DNA of 64,000 nt from Runella sp. SP2 (GCF_003711225.1 NZ_CP031030.1:2294001-2358000); one strand, 5' to 3'; positions 43,432-53,025 are shown, numbered from the stretch's first letter. Notes: generated by a model not told the origin, from the sequence alone. Program-made: numbers and translations.

Positions 43432-44529
43432 TTACTTCAAAACTATTTCTAAATCTGTCACAAACATAGCCTTATCTTTTGAAATTTGTAATGTATGGGT
43501 TTCTGGATATAGCAATTCGAGGCGGCGTTTTACGTTGGCTAGTCCAATTCCCGAGCTGTTGTCTTTGGCTTCCACAAAGTCGGAATTGTAACGATTTTGT
43601 ACTTTAAACCGTATTTTATTATCGCCCGACACCAGCATGATTTGAATAAAAGGTTCACGAATAAGCCCTGTACCGTGTTTAAACGCATTTTCTACAAACG
43701 GAATCAGCAGCATTGGCTCAAGTGCGAGGTTGTTGTAGGACGTATCAAAAACCATGTCCACCTTCACTTTGTTTCCAAAACGCAATTGTTGCAGCTCCAC
43801 ATAGCTTTTCAAATAATTTATTTCTTTGTCCAAAGGAATTTTTGAATCGTCTGAATCGTACAACATGTAGCGCAACAAATCCGACATTTTGACAATCATT
43901 GGTTCTAGCAAATCTGATTTTTTTCGGGCCAATGCCGCCAAGCTATTCATCAAATTAAACATAAAATGTGGGCTAATCTGCGAACGCAAAAACGACAATT
44001 CCGACTGCAACCGTACCTTCTCCTGTTCGTTTTGCAAGCGATGTTCACGTTGATAATCGCCCAATAGTCGAAAACAGGTGCTAATGCCAAACGACGAAAT
44101 CAGCGAATAGAAAGTGGTGTAGCTAAACCAAGTCTGAGGCGGCATTCCCCACATCCAATACCGAAAAAAATACGTAATCGTAAGGACTAAAATCAGGGCA
44201 AGCACAATCACCAAAATATACACCCCAAGCCCTCGCTTTTTGAATAACCTTGGAAGTAAAATTTCGGAGTTGGTGTAAAATAACAATACTGAGAAGAACT
44301 GACTAAAATAAAAAATTGTCTGCCAAATTCGGTCCTTTTCTTCTTGTGGCAATTTAAGTTGAGAACTTGCTAAGGCGTTGGCTTGCTGCTGCGATTGTAT
44401 CAACAAAAAGGGCAAAAAGATGAAGCAAGCCCAGAAAAATATGTGGGTAACCACCACCAAAACTTGCCTCCAGCGGATTTGCTTCGTGCCTGGTGGTACT
44501 GGTAACGAAAGAGTCGTAGTAGATGTCAT
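43432..44529 (-). CDS. LytS/YehU-type sensor histidine kinase
   Basis: A 365-aa membrane kinase. Transmembrane helices lie in the first 160 residues (VLVVVTHIFFWACFIFLPFL, VYILVIVLALILVLTITYFF), followed by a coiled linker (REHRLQNEQEKVRLQSELSF), the His_kinase domain with the phospho-acceptor H188 in SQISPHFMFNLMNSLAALAR, and a short ATPase with FVENAFKHGTG and SSGIGLANVKRRLELLY. There is no obvious extracellular sensor, so the signal may be perceived within the membrane. It is the first gene of a two-gene operon with the LytTR regulator. Confidence 0.92.
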   Translation of the reverse strand: MTSTTTLSLPVPPGTKQIRWRQVLVVVTHIFFWACFIFLPFLLIQSQQQANALASSQLKLPQEEKDRIWQTIFYFSQFFSVLLFYTNSEILLPRLFKKRGLGVYILVIVLALILVLTITYFFRYWMWGMPPQTWFSYTTFYSLISSFGISTCFRLLGDYQREHRLQNEQEKVRLQSELSFLRSQISPHFMFNLMNSLAALARKKSDLLEPMIVKMSDLLRYMLYDSDDSKIPLDKEINYLKSYVELQQLRFGNKVKVDMVFDTSYNNLALEPMLLIPFVENAFKHGTGLIREPFIQIMLVSGDNKIRFKVQNRYNSDFVEAKDNSSGIGLANVKRRLELLYPETHTLQISKDKAMFVTDLEIVLK

Positions 44530-44872
44530 GGTAAGTCAGTAAGAGATTTTAAGCTTATAAGGTTTAGAGAGCGTTGATTTAAAAATGTGTAATGGTCATT
44601 TTATCTTTTTGAAAATTAGCAAATAAAAGCCACGATTTCAATAGGAAGCGACGTTTCGGGAAAATGATTAGACAAAGTAGGGCATCATGCCACCCATTCA
44701 GGTATTTTAGCATTTAAAATATGCCTAATCTTCAAAAAAGGCGCTTATTCCCACCATTTTGATAGGTAATTTCTTGCCAAATAGCTAAAATAGTACTACT
44801 CTCTGACAATTAGGACACCACAAAAAAGGGAAAAGATAGCTAGGTTTGTAAAAACTTAAACCCACTCCAACC
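44530..44872. other. Divergent regulatory gap
   Basis: A 343-bp gap between the histidine kinase and the divergent S9 peptidase gene. TAGGTTTG at 44841-44848 matches the -7 element for the peptidase, 24 bp before its ATG, but no TTG lies 19-21 nt upstream. I see no RNA gene or coding frame in it. Confidence 0.5.
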
Positions 44873-47131
44873 ATGCAAACTTTAATTAGGCGCGCTTACC
44901 AAAGTTTGGTTATTCTTCCACTTTTGACTGGGCTGTTGTCTCCTGTTTCAACCTTCAGCCAAGGGAAAGTAGAAGACTACCAACGCTCGGAGACGCTGAA
45001 AAACAAGCTAAAAGACAAAGTTTATAACGCCCCCGCTCAAGTGTTTTGGTCAAAATCGGGCAAAATTGTTTGGTACACCATTCAAACGCCTCGCGGTAAA
45101 GAATTTATTTCCGTAAACCCGCAAACCAAAACGCGTCAGTCAGCCTTTGACCATGAGCAATTGGCCCAACAATTGGCCATGTTATCAAAAACCGAAGCCA
45201 AACCTTTCAGTTTACCTTTCAATGCCATTACTTACGTCAAAGACGACCAAGAGATTGAGTTTAGCGCAGAAGGATTTGTGTGGACGTACGGGCTCACGAC
45301 CAAATCGTTACGCAAAAAAGAACCCATTCGTAACGACCCACAACGTTACTGGGCAGCCGCCCCCAACGATCAACCCGAAAAACCTGTCTATTCTCCCGAT
45401 AGTTTGTGGACGTCGTACATCAAAAACCATAACTTGTACGTTCGTTCGGAGAAGACCAAAAAAGAATCACAACTTACCTTCGATGGCTCCGAAGGTGAAT
45501 ACTATTCGGGCTATGTTCAGTGGTCGCCCGACTCTAAAAAATTGGTAGCCAACAAAATACGTCCCAACCAAAAGCACCTTATCTATTTTGTGCGTTCGTC
45601 GCCCGAAGACCAGCTCCAACCCAAACTCGAAAGCCGCGAGTACCTCAAACCTGGTGATGCGTTACCGATTCGTCGCCCGCATCTTTTTTTGATTGAAGAA
45701 AAAAAACACATTCCCATCGACGACGCGCTGTTTAATCAACAATATAACATTTCGAGGATTGACTGGCGCAAAGACAGCCGCGCTTTTAGCTTTGAATACA
45801 ACCAAAGGGGGCATCAAGTGTATCGGGTCTTGGAGGTCAGTGCTACCAACGGGGCAATTCGTGCGCTCATCGACGAGCAAAGCCCCACTTTCATCGATTA
45901 CAGCGGAAAAAAATATCGCTACGATGTGGCCGACGGCAAAGAAATTATTTGGGCTTCTGAGCGTGACGGCTGGAATCACCTTTATTTGTACGATGGTGTG
46001 ACGGGTAAAGTAAAAAAACAACTAACCAAAGGCGAATGGGTGGTGCGTAACGTGGTAAATGTCAACGAAGAAAAGCGAACCATTACCTTTGCCGCCAGCG
46101 GGATGAACCCAAAACAAGACCCGTATTTCACGCATTACTACCGAATCAATTTTGACGGAACAGGGCTGACGCCGCTAACTTCCGAAAACGCCAACCACAC
46201 GGCCGTATTTTCATCTGACAATCAACTGTTTGTTGACACTTATTCGCGGGTGGATATGCCTCCTGTTACCGTACTTTGCTCGGCAGCCGACGGTTCGGTG
46301 GTAATGGAACTAGAAAAAGCGGACATTTCGGAATGGGTGAATGCGGGTTGGAAAGCACCCGAGGTTTTTACGGCAAAAGGGCGTGACGGGAAAACGGACA
46401 TTTGGGGAATCATTATCCGCCCGACCAATTTTGACCCTAGTAAAAAATACCCCATTATTGAAAACATCTACGCGGGGCCGCACAGCTCCTTTACGCCCAA
46501 GACGTTTATGACTTACAACCGAAGTATGTTTGAATTGGCCGAACTTGGGTTTATTGTGGTTCAATTAGACGGTATGGGCACCTCCAACCGCTCCAAAGCT
46601 TTTCACGATGTATGCTGGAAAAACCTCAAAGATGCGGGCTTCCCCGACCGAATTTTGTGGATGCAGGAAGCTGCTCGCAAATACCCTTCGATGGACGTAA
46701 GTCGGGTAGGAATTTATGGAACGTCGGCGGGTGGACAAAGTTCGACGGGAGGATTACTGTTTTACCCTGATTTTTACAAAGTAGCGGTTTCTTCATGTGG
46801 CTGCCACGACAACCGTATGGACAAAATTTGGTGGAACGAACAATGGATGGGCTACCCCATTGGCCCACACTACGAAGAGTGTTCTAACGTAGTGAATGCC
46901 AGCAAACTACAAGGAAAACTGATGCTTATTTTGGGCGAAGTCGATGACAACGTTGACCCAGCATCTACGATGCAGCTCGTTAATGCCCTCATCAAAGCCA
47001 ACAAAGATTTTGATTTTCTGATGGTTCCCAACATGGGTCACTCCACTGGCGGGGAATACGGTGAGCACAAACGCCGAGACTTTTTTGTCCGTCACTTATA
47101 TAAAATCGAACCTCCAGCTTGGAAAGAATAA
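44873..47131 (+). CDS. DPP IV-like S9-family peptidase, exported
   Basis: A 752-aa exported serine peptidase. After a signal of about 30 residues come the DPP IV N-terminal beta-propeller (QVFWSKSGKIVWYTIQ, PVYSPDSLWTSYIKNHNLYV, VQWSPDSKKLVANKI, WASERDGWNHLYLYDG) and the C-terminal alpha/beta hydrolase with nucleophile S618 (IYGTSAGGQSS), aspartate D692 (GEVDDNVDP) and histidine H723 (NMGHSTGG). The order Ser-Asp-His is the S9 order. It cleaves dipeptides from proline-containing or related peptides and probably feeds peptide uptake. It is divergent from the kinase operon. Confidence 0.92.
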   Translation: MQTLIRRAYQSLVILPLLTGLLSPVSTFSQGKVEDYQRSETLKNKLKDKVYNAPAQVFWSKSGKIVWYTIQTPRGKEFISVNPQTKTRQSAFDHEQLAQQLAMLSKTEAKPFSLPFNAITYVKDDQEIEFSAEGFVWTYGLTTKSLRKKEPIRNDPQRYWAAAPNDQPEKPVYSPDSLWTSYIKNHNLYVRSEKTKKESQLTFDGSEGEYYSGYVQWSPDSKKLVANKIRPNQKHLIYFVRSSPEDQLQPKLESREYLKPGDALPIRRPHLFLIEEKKHIPIDDALFNQQYNISRIDWRKDSRAFSFEYNQRGHQVYRVLEVSATNGAIRALIDEQSPTFIDYSGKKYRYDVADGKEIIWASERDGWNHLYLYDGVTGKVKKQLTKGEWVVRNVVNVNEEKRTITFAASGMNPKQDPYFTHYYRINFDGTGLTPLTSENANHTAVFSSDNQLFVDTYSRVDMPPVTVLCSAADGSVVMELEKADISEWVNAGWKAPEVFTAKGRDGKTDIWGIIIRPTNFDPSKKYPIIENIYAGPHSSFTPKTFMTYNRSMFELAELGFIVVQLDGMGTSNRSKAFHDVCWKNLKDAGFPDRILWMQEAARKYPSMDVSRVGIYGTSAGGQSSTGGLLFYPDFYKVAVSSCGCHDNRMDKIWWNEQWMGYPIGPHYEECSNVVNASKLQGKLMLILGEVDDNVDPASTMQLVNALIKANKDFDFLMVPNMGHSTGGEYGEHKRRDFFVRHLYKIEPPAWKE

Positions 47132-47138
47132 CAGTTAG

Positions 47139-47217
47139 TGTCGAATGCAGAATGTCGAATTTAATACCCATATTCGACATTCTGCATCGCACAGGCGCCC
47201 CCGTCTGCATTCGACAT
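47139..47217. terminator. Nested inverted repeat between convergent genes
   Basis: A perfect 16-bp stem pairs ATGCAGAATGTCGAAT (47145-47160) with 47172-47187 around an 11-nt loop. A further copy of the TCTGCATTCGACA arm (47204-47216) pairs alternatively with 47140-47152. Two mutually exclusive hairpins are therefore possible. Position between convergent stops suggests termination. Confidence 0.65.
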
Positions 47218-48347
47218 TAAAAAACAGTTTTTATTCTCCTAACTACTTCTTCCAAAGTAGCTCGTGGACAGGCAAAATTGAGGCGGATGAAACCTGCGCC
47301 GTCAAATTGTACCCCGTCTGATACACCAACGCCAACAGCTTCCAATTTTTGGGCAAAATCAGCGATACCCGACTCCCGCGTATCAATCCATGCCAAATAG
47401 GTCGCTTCCAACGGAACCATTTTCATTCCTTTCAACTGATTGATTTCGTTCAGTAAAAACTGGTGATTTTGGCGAAGATAGTCCAACAGTTCTTCGTGCC
47501 AAGCAGCGCCGTCGCGGTAAGCTGCCAAGGCCGCCTCATAGGCATAAGCCGAAAGCATGGGCATCAGCCCCGCCTTGGTTTTAATAAATTTAGACCGAAG
47601 TTCATCGTTAGGAATAATGGCCATAGAACAGCCCAAACCCGCAATGTTGAACGTCTTGCTCGGTGCCAATAGCGTAATCGTTTGCTGTGCCGCCTCGGGG
47701 CTAAGGGTAGCAATCGACACGTGGTTTTTGGTTTTGTCTAGTAATAAATCACAGTGAATTTCGTCCGAACAAATGACGATGTCGTTTTTAAGACAAATTT
47801 CGAGCAGTTTTTCTTGTTCTTCTTTGGTAAAAACCGTCCCTGCGGGATTGTGAGGATTGCACAGTAAAAACAGTTTTGTTTGGGGGGTAATCGATGCTTC
47901 TAACGCCTCAAAATCAATGACCCAACGGTTGTTTTCTAGTTGTAAAGGTACTTTTTGTAACGTACGACCCGCCGCATGGGTTTCCAGCATAAAAGGATGA
48001 TAAACGGGTGTAGCAGTCATTACCGCCTCCGCTTCGGTTGTGACCGTTCGGATAGACAAGCCGATACCTGGCACCAAGCCTGGCAACCACACAATCCAAT
48101 CTTTTTTTACGTCCCAGCCATGGCGGTTTTTTAAACGTTCAATAACGACATCATAAAGCTCATCGGGGCATTTGGAATACCCAAAAATGCCGTGCTCAGT
48201 CACTTTTTGTAGCGCCTCCAAAATCGGCGGGGCAGCTTGAAAATCCATGTCTGCTACCCAAACAGGAATCACGTTTGGGTCAGTGTATTTGTCCCACTTA
48301 TAACTATTGGTATTTTTTCTGTCAATAACTTGGTCAAAAATGCTCAT
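47217..48347 (-). CDS. PatB/MalY-family C-S lyase
   Basis: A 376-aa PLP-dependent enzyme of the MalY/PatB aminotransferase-like class that cleaves cystathionine or cysteine conjugates to a thiol, pyruvate and ammonia. The N-terminus SYKWDKYTDPNVIPVWVADM (residues 15-34) is the classic PatB start. Further motifs: WLPGLVPGIGLSIRTVT, LCNPHNPAGTVFTKEE, CSDEIHCDLLLD and the PLP lysine in LAPSKTFNIAGLGCS. It is downstream of an ATP-grasp ligase gene with a 2-bp gap, so both are in one operon. The shared pathway is unknown and could concern a sulfur-containing amino-acid derivative. Confidence 0.9.
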   Translation of the reverse strand: MSIFDQVIDRKNTNSYKWDKYTDPNVIPVWVADMDFQAAPPILEALQKVTEHGIFGYSKCPDELYDVVIERLKNRHGWDVKKDWIVWLPGLVPGIGLSIRTVTTEAEAVMTATPVYHPFMLETHAAGRTLQKVPLQLENNRWVIDFEALEASITPQTKLFLLCNPHNPAGTVFTKEEQEKLLEICLKNDIVICSDEIHCDLLLDKTKNHVSIATLSPEAAQQTITLLAPSKTFNIAGLGCSMAIIPNDELRSKFIKTKAGLMPMLSAYAYEAALAAYRDGAAWHEELLDYLRQNHQFLLNEINQLKGMKMVPLEATYLAWIDTRESGIADFAQKLEAVGVGVSDGVQFDGAGFIRLNFACPRATLEEVVRRIKTVF

Positions 48348-48349
48348 TA

Positions 48350-49558
48350 TTAATGCGTTGGTTTATCTTGGGCGGGTGCTGAGGCATGGTAATCGTGGCG
48401 AATCATCTCAGCATATTTATCCATCAATTCCATGACGCGGTTCCGACTTGGCGATTGCACAATCAGACCGACATGGTATTCTTCTTTCATTTGCCACACA
48501 ATTTCGGGATCATTAAACGGCGACATATCGGGCCATTGCTGACGCGCCAAAGAAATAATGATACCCGAGTATAAATTCTGAACTTCTGGCAACACATAGT
48601 CTGCATTAAGTGCCTTGGCATGTTCGATGCGTGCCCATTCTTTCCACAAATTAATCCCCGACGAATAATCGACCATTTCGGCCAAGTGCGCTCCACCTAC
48701 CCGCGAGGCCGTTTCAAGAAAATAAAACTCTCCATCTTCGTAACATTTAATCACCTCCGTGTGTGAAGCACTGTAATTCATCTGGAATGCTTTCAGCACC
48801 TGTTCATTTACTTTTTTGAGCGCTTTGGCATCTTTGGTACCAAACTCCACCGTCACCGAACGGAAAATACCGCCCCCGTGTGCTACTTCAAATGGGGTAT
48901 TGAGGTATTGGCTGCTTCGTTCAAAAATCACTTTTTTATCCAACGTCAGCGCATCTACGTGATAGACATCGCCTGGCTTAAATTGCTCAATCAGAAACAT
49001 GTGCCGTTCTTCCCCAAGGCTATGAATGGTGTTCCAAGCTTCATCAAAACTATGCACTTTTTTGATGCCTGCCGCCGAAGCCTCAGCCCGTGGCTTGATT
49101 ACCCACGGTGCTTGAGTAGCTCGTAGGTACTCCGTAATCTCCACGTCGTTGAACAAACCCGTAAAAGCGGGCACTTTAATTCCCGCATCGCGGGCTTGTA
49201 CGCGCATCGCCAGTTTGTCCCTAAAAAAACGAGCGGTGGTTTGCCCCATGCCAGGAATTCGGAAATGTTCGCGCAAGATGGCCGCTTTTTCCACATCAAA
49301 ATCATCCAAAGCCACCACGCGGTCTATTTTGCGCGTGCGCATGATATACGCCATTCCCTTGATGATATTTTCAAAGTTTGACAGTGTATTCGAGTCATCC
49401 TCTAAGTAAAAAAACTCATCAATCGACTCGTAAGGCCATTCTTTACCTTCCGTTCGTCTGGCGGTCAACAAATAAACTGTGTTACCAGCCTCTTTACAGG
49501 CACGCAAAAAATCACCGCCTTTAAAATAACACGTAATACACAAAAACGTTAAACTCAT
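48350..49558 (-). CDS. ATP-grasp domain protein
   Basis: A 402-aa cytoplasmic ligase. The pre-ATP-grasp half starts LTFLCITCYFKGGDFLRACK and includes IDRVVALDDFDVEKAAIL. The ATP-grasp fold follows: FRDKLAMRVQARDAGIKVPA, PWVIKPRAEASAAGIKKVHS and metal-binding FYFLETASRVGGAHLAEMV. Such enzymes form amide or thioester bonds between a carboxylate and an amine. The substrate is not evident; the co-transcribed PatB-type lyase suggests an amino-acid or peptide derivative. A -7-like TAAGTTTG lies at 49613-49606 on the minus strand, within an 8-bp periodic CAAAC repeat. Confidence 0.85.
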   Translation of the reverse strand: MSLTFLCITCYFKGGDFLRACKEAGNTVYLLTARRTEGKEWPYESIDEFFYLEDDSNTLSNFENIIKGMAYIMRTRKIDRVVALDDFDVEKAAILREHFRIPGMGQTTARFFRDKLAMRVQARDAGIKVPAFTGLFNDVEITEYLRATQAPWVIKPRAEASAAGIKKVHSFDEAWNTIHSLGEERHMFLIEQFKPGDVYHVDALTLDKKVIFERSSQYLNTPFEVAHGGGIFRSVTVEFGTKDAKALKKVNEQVLKAFQMNYSASHTEVIKCYEDGEFYFLETASRVGGAHLAEMVDYSSGINLWKEWARIEHAKALNADYVLPEVQNLYSGIIISLARQQWPDMSPFNDPEIVWQMKEEYHVGLIVQSPSRNRVMELMDKYAEMIRHDYHASAPAQDKPTH

Positions 49559-49605
49559 GGGTAGTTAAGGTTTAATCAGAAAACGTTAGTATTGTAGGAA
49601 CTTTT

Positions 49606-49634
49606 CAAACTTACAAACTATCAAACATTCAAAC
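49606..49634. repeat. CAAAC motif repeated with exact 8-bp period
   Basis: CAAAC occurs at 49606, 49614, 49622 and 49630. The spacing is exactly 8 bp. It lies in the 87-bp gap between the divergent ATP-grasp and LolE-like genes and may be the promoter core or an operator for either. Confidence 0.55.
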
Positions 49635-49645
49635 AAACACCACTT

Positions 49646-50866
49646 GTGAATTTCCCCTTTTTCGTAGCTCGTCGGATTAGAGAGCCTCAGCAAACCACTT
49701 TTTCTGCGACGGTTTCTCGCGTCGGAATCGTTACTATTGCCTTGGGTGTAGCAGTCGGCATTGTTGCATTATCGGTTTTATTTGGCTTTAAAGATACTAT
49801 TTACCAAAAAGTCTTCCTCTTTGGCTCGCACCTCCAAGTAAACAAACTTTCGCTCAATCAATCTTTTGAAAGTGCGCCCCTCCCCCTTCACACCAAGCCT
49901 TACGACCAATGGCAACAAATCAAAGGGATTCGGCATCGGCAGGCAGTAGCGCACAAAGCTGGCATCCTAAAAACCCCCGACGAACTTCAAGGTGCGGTTA
50001 TCAAGGGCGTGGGGCGCGATTATGATTGGAAATTACTTGCTGAAAATTTGGTGGAAGGTCGGGTGATTCAGTATTCTGACACCGCCTATGCCAACGAAAT
50101 CATCGTCAGTCGCATCATTTCTCAAAAACTCAATTTAAAACTCAATGATGAGGTCTTGATGTATTTTGTGCAAAATCCGCCCCGCGTTCGCAAACTGAAG
50201 ATTGTCGGCGTGTATGAAACAAACCTCGAAGAATTTGATAATCAACTGGTTTTGGGCGACATTGGGCTGGTTCAACGCCTCAACGGTTGGGGGCCAGACT
50301 CGGTAGGGTCGTACGAATATTTTGTCAAAGACTTTGCCCAACTTGAACCTACGGCCAAAGAACTTTACGCCCAACTTCCCAGCTACATGCGCCTCGAACG
50401 GGTCACCGACAAATACCGTCCGCTGTTTGAATGGCTGCAATTGCTCGACCAAAACACCATGGTTTTGCTTGCTTTGGTATTTTTTGTGACTTGTTTCAAC
50501 ATCGCTTCTGTGCTGTTGGTGATGATGATGGAGCGCACACCCATGGTGGGGCTACTCAAAACCCTCGGCAGTCCCGACAGCCAAATCCGTCGCATTTTCT
50601 TTTACGTAGGGCTGCAATTGACGTTGAAAGGCTTGATTATTGGCAATATCGTCGGTTTGGGGCTTTGTTGGCTTCAAAGCAAGTTCCAAATCATCCCACT
50701 CGACCCCGTCAATTATTTTATGAACACCGTTCCAATTGTTTTTGATTGGCCCTCTTACCTGTTTCTCAATGTCGGAATTTTGAGCGTAATCACGTTGATT
50801 TTACTCATCCCAACCCTCATTATCAGTCGCATACGTCCTGCCCAATCATTGGTTTTCAAAAAATAA
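49646..50866 (+). CDS. LolC/LolE-family ABC transporter permease
   Basis: A 406-aa inner-membrane permease of the FtsX/MacB class. TM1 is near residues 25-50 (VGIVTIALGVAVGIVALSVL), a large periplasmic domain spans about 55-270, and three TM helices lie at the C-terminus (LLALVFFVTCFNIASVLLVM, LKGLIIGNIVGLGLCWLQ, LNVGILSVITLILLIPTLII). LolC/E permeases pass lipoproteins from the inner membrane to LolA; no LolD ATPase gene is adjacent, so the pair is elsewhere. The start is GTG at 49646, read MNFPFFVARRIREP, the usual N-terminus. It ends 1 bp before the convergent AraC gene. Confidence 0.87.
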   Translation: MNFPFFVARRIREPQQTTFSATVSRVGIVTIALGVAVGIVALSVLFGFKDTIYQKVFLFGSHLQVNKLSLNQSFESAPLPLHTKPYDQWQQIKGIRHRQAVAHKAGILKTPDELQGAVIKGVGRDYDWKLLAENLVEGRVIQYSDTAYANEIIVSRIISQKLNLKLNDEVLMYFVQNPPRVRKLKIVGVYETNLEEFDNQLVLGDIGLVQRLNGWGPDSVGSYEYFVKDFAQLEPTAKELYAQLPSYMRLERVTDKYRPLFEWLQLLDQNTMVLLALVFFVTCFNIASVLLVMMMERTPMVGLLKTLGSPDSQIRRIFFYVGLQLTLKGLIIGNIVGLGLCWLQSKFQIIPLDPVNYFMNTVPIVFDWPSYLFLNVGILSVITLILLIPTLIISRIRPAQSLVFKK

Positions 50867-50867
50867 T

Positions 50868-51716
50868 CTACTTGCTCAAATATCTTTTCTTAAACGACAA
50901 GGGGTTCTCACCTGTTACTTTTTTAAAGGTTCGGTTAAAATAAGACAAACTATCAAAACCACATTCAAAACAGGTTTCCGTCACGTTTTTGTCCATCAAA
51001 AGCAGTTTTTGGGCTTGATTGATGCGGTAATGGTTTAAAAACTCGGTAAAAGTCAAACGGGTCATTTTTTTAAAATACCGACAAAACGCAGGAATACTCA
51101 GGTGGCACAAACTCGCCACCTCTTCCATCTCTATTTTATGGTGAAAATGCTCGTCGATAAACCCATAAAGTCGTTTTAGACGTTCTTGGTCTTTTTTAGT
51201 GTATTGATTTTCAACGGGTTGATCGTGCAACAAAGTAATATCCGAGGCATTGGCGAGCCTTTGTAGTATTTTCAATATTTCCAGAAACTGCTCAAAAGGT
51301 GGCAGCCCCGTCAAGTGTCGCATTTGTTCGCCAATCAGTTGCTTGGTATCGGCCCCAAAAGCTAAACCGTGCTGTGCCTTCTGAAAAAGCTGCGCAATGC
51401 TCGACAACTCGGGTGTGGTCTCAAAAGCAGCTCCCAAAAAATCACTTTTAATGTGTAAAACGACTTTTTCGTAGTCAGATTTGATGCCATAATCAAAGTT
51501 GAGGTGCGGAATATTGGACCCAATCAGCACCAAATCACTGCCAATAAAACGCGAAATGTGTTCTCCAACGTGCCTCATTCCGCTTTCTGCCTCAATAAAC
51601 ACCAGCTCCAACTCTGGGTGAAAATGCCAGTAAAACACGTCGCTCAATCGAGGATTTAAAAGCAATCGAAATGAGCTATTAGAATCGGGAACGAAAGCCT
51701 CAAAAATAACCTTCAT
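50868..51716 (-). CDS. AraC-family transcriptional regulator
   Basis: A 282-aa regulator with an N-terminal cupin domain (FYWHFHPELELVFIEAESGM, GSNIPHLNFDYGIKS) and a C-terminal AraC DNA-binding domain (MEEVASLCHLSIPAFCRYFK, YRINQAQKLLLMDKNVTETC, FECGFDSLSYFNRTFKKVTG). The cupin half of this type senses carbohydrates in several AraC regulators. It is divergent from the phytanoyl-CoA dioxygenase-type gene with a 151-bp gap and is the obvious candidate for its regulator. Confidence 0.92.
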   Translation of the reverse strand: MKVIFEAFVPDSNSSFRLLLNPRLSDVFYWHFHPELELVFIEAESGMRHVGEHISRFIGSDLVLIGSNIPHLNFDYGIKSDYEKVVLHIKSDFLGAAFETTPELSSIAQLFQKAQHGLAFGADTKQLIGEQMRHLTGLPPFEQFLEILKILQRLANASDITLLHDQPVENQYTKKDQERLKRLYGFIDEHFHHKIEMEEVASLCHLSIPAFCRYFKKMTRLTFTEFLNHYRINQAQKLLLMDKNVTETCFECGFDSLSYFNRTFKKVTGENPLSFKKRYLSK

Positions 51717-51867
51717 ACGGAGTAGTTTGTATCCATTTAACTTTAATATTACTAAAAGAAAGATTTAATATCAATATAATTCAAATTTATGCAATTATTG
51801 GCGAAGATTTTGGGAAGACCATTGCGCTACCTTTGTATCATTATTTTCATTCAAAATAGTACATATC

Positions 51868-52857
51868 ATGGAAGCACATACAATGACCCCAACCATGGCG
51901 CCAGTTAAAATGGCCAATACCAACCACGAGGACATTCCTGGCAACCCCTCAACTGCGACAAGTAGTCATTTGACCCTCAACGACCGTTCCAATGGACAAC
52001 CTTTGCGGGTGTTGAGCGAAGAAGATTGGCAGTTTTGGGTGCACAACGGCTACATTGTCATCAAAAACGCCGTTCCCCGCGAACAAGCCCTAAAAACCGC
52101 CGAGTTTTTGTGGGAGTTTGAGGAAAAAGACCCCACAAATCCAGAAACGTGGTACGCCCCCCCTCGTGCGGAAATGAAAATGAAGGAATTGACGGGAACG
52201 GGAATGGTAGAAGTATATAACAACCAGCACCTTTGGAACAACCGCCAAATGCAACGGGTCTATGACGCCTTTGTTGACATTTGGGGAACGGAGAAACTGT
52301 GGGTGACCATTGACCGCGCCAACTTAAACTTTCCCATTCGTCCAGGTTTTGAATACAAAGGGTTCATTCACTGGGACTATGACCCCGAAACAAAGCCTCA
52401 AAACGTGCAAGGTGTACTGGCGTTGGCCGACCAAACCGACGAAAACATGGGCGGATTTCAGTGCATTCCTGAGCTGTATCGCACCTACGATACGTGGAAA
52501 TTGACCCAACCCGCCAACCGTAATCGTTTCCAACCCGACACGACAGGCTTAGAAGAACACATCGTCAAAGTAAAAATGGAGGCGGGCGATTTATTGATTT
52601 TCAACAGCACGCAGCCACACGGCATCCGCCCCAATTTATCAGGAAACAAAGTTCGGATAGCGCAATATATCTCCATGATGCCCGCCGAGGAAGAAAACGA
52701 GGCCCTACGCGATTGGCGCATCAATTCGTGGAAAAATCGCATTTCGCCCGAAGGGTATGCTTTCCCTGGCGACCCCCGTAACTGGGAACAAACCAAGTAC
52801 GATGTAGCCGAGTTGAACGACCTTGGCAAAAAACTGCTAGGACTTGAAAAATGGTAA
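51868..52857 (+). CDS. Phytanoyl-CoA dioxygenase (PhyH) family oxygenase
   Basis: A 329-aa cytoplasmic Fe(II)/2-oxoglutarate-dependent oxygenase. The iron ligands are H168 and D170 in GFIHWDYDPE and the distal His in NSTQPHGIRPNLS, followed by the 2-oxoglutarate-binding Arg. PhyH enzymes hydroxylate many small molecules; the actual substrate is unknown. The first 45 residues are a polar leader with several alternative Met starts (51868, 51883, 51895). A -7-like TACCTTTG is at 51828-51835. It is divergent from an AraC regulator. A strong terminator follows at 52884. Confidence 0.88.
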   Translation: MEAHTMTPTMAPVKMANTNHEDIPGNPSTATSSHLTLNDRSNGQPLRVLSEEDWQFWVHNGYIVIKNAVPREQALKTAEFLWEFEEKDPTNPETWYAPPRAEMKMKELTGTGMVEVYNNQHLWNNRQMQRVYDAFVDIWGTEKLWVTIDRANLNFPIRPGFEYKGFIHWDYDPETKPQNVQGVLALADQTDENMGGFQCIPELYRTYDTWKLTQPANRNRFQPDTTGLEEHIVKVKMEAGDLLIFNSTQPHGIRPNLSGNKVRIAQYISMMPAEEENEALRDWRINSWKNRISPEGYAFPGDPRNWEQTKYDVAELNDLGKKLLGLEKW

Positions 52858-52883
52858 ATAGGTGCTAACGCACAGTTAATAGT

Positions 52884-52929
52884 TAGCCTAAAGCCCGAGC
52901 AAAACGCTCATGCTTTAGGCTATTTTTTT
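52884..52929 (+). terminator. Intrinsic terminator of the dioxygenase gene
   Basis: TAGCCTAAAGC (52884-52894) pairs with GCTTTAGGCTA (52912-52922), 11 bp perfect, and is followed by a seven-T run. Confidence 0.9.
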
Positions 52930-52995
52930 GTCATTTCGATGATTTCTATCATTTCAACGGCAGGAGAAATCTACAACAACCTCAGATAGCCTCCG

Positions 52996-53025
52996 ATAGT
53001 GCGAGTGGGGACGCTCGTGCCATCA
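52996..53025. repeat. Short copy of the GATAG...CCATC miniature element
   Basis: GATAGTGCGAG and GGGGACGCTCGTGCCATC abut, giving the two ends of the longer elements at 54131-54251 and 55093-55208 without their middle. It lies in the 305-bp gap after the dioxygenase gene; otherwise that gap holds only the terminator. Confidence 0.6.
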
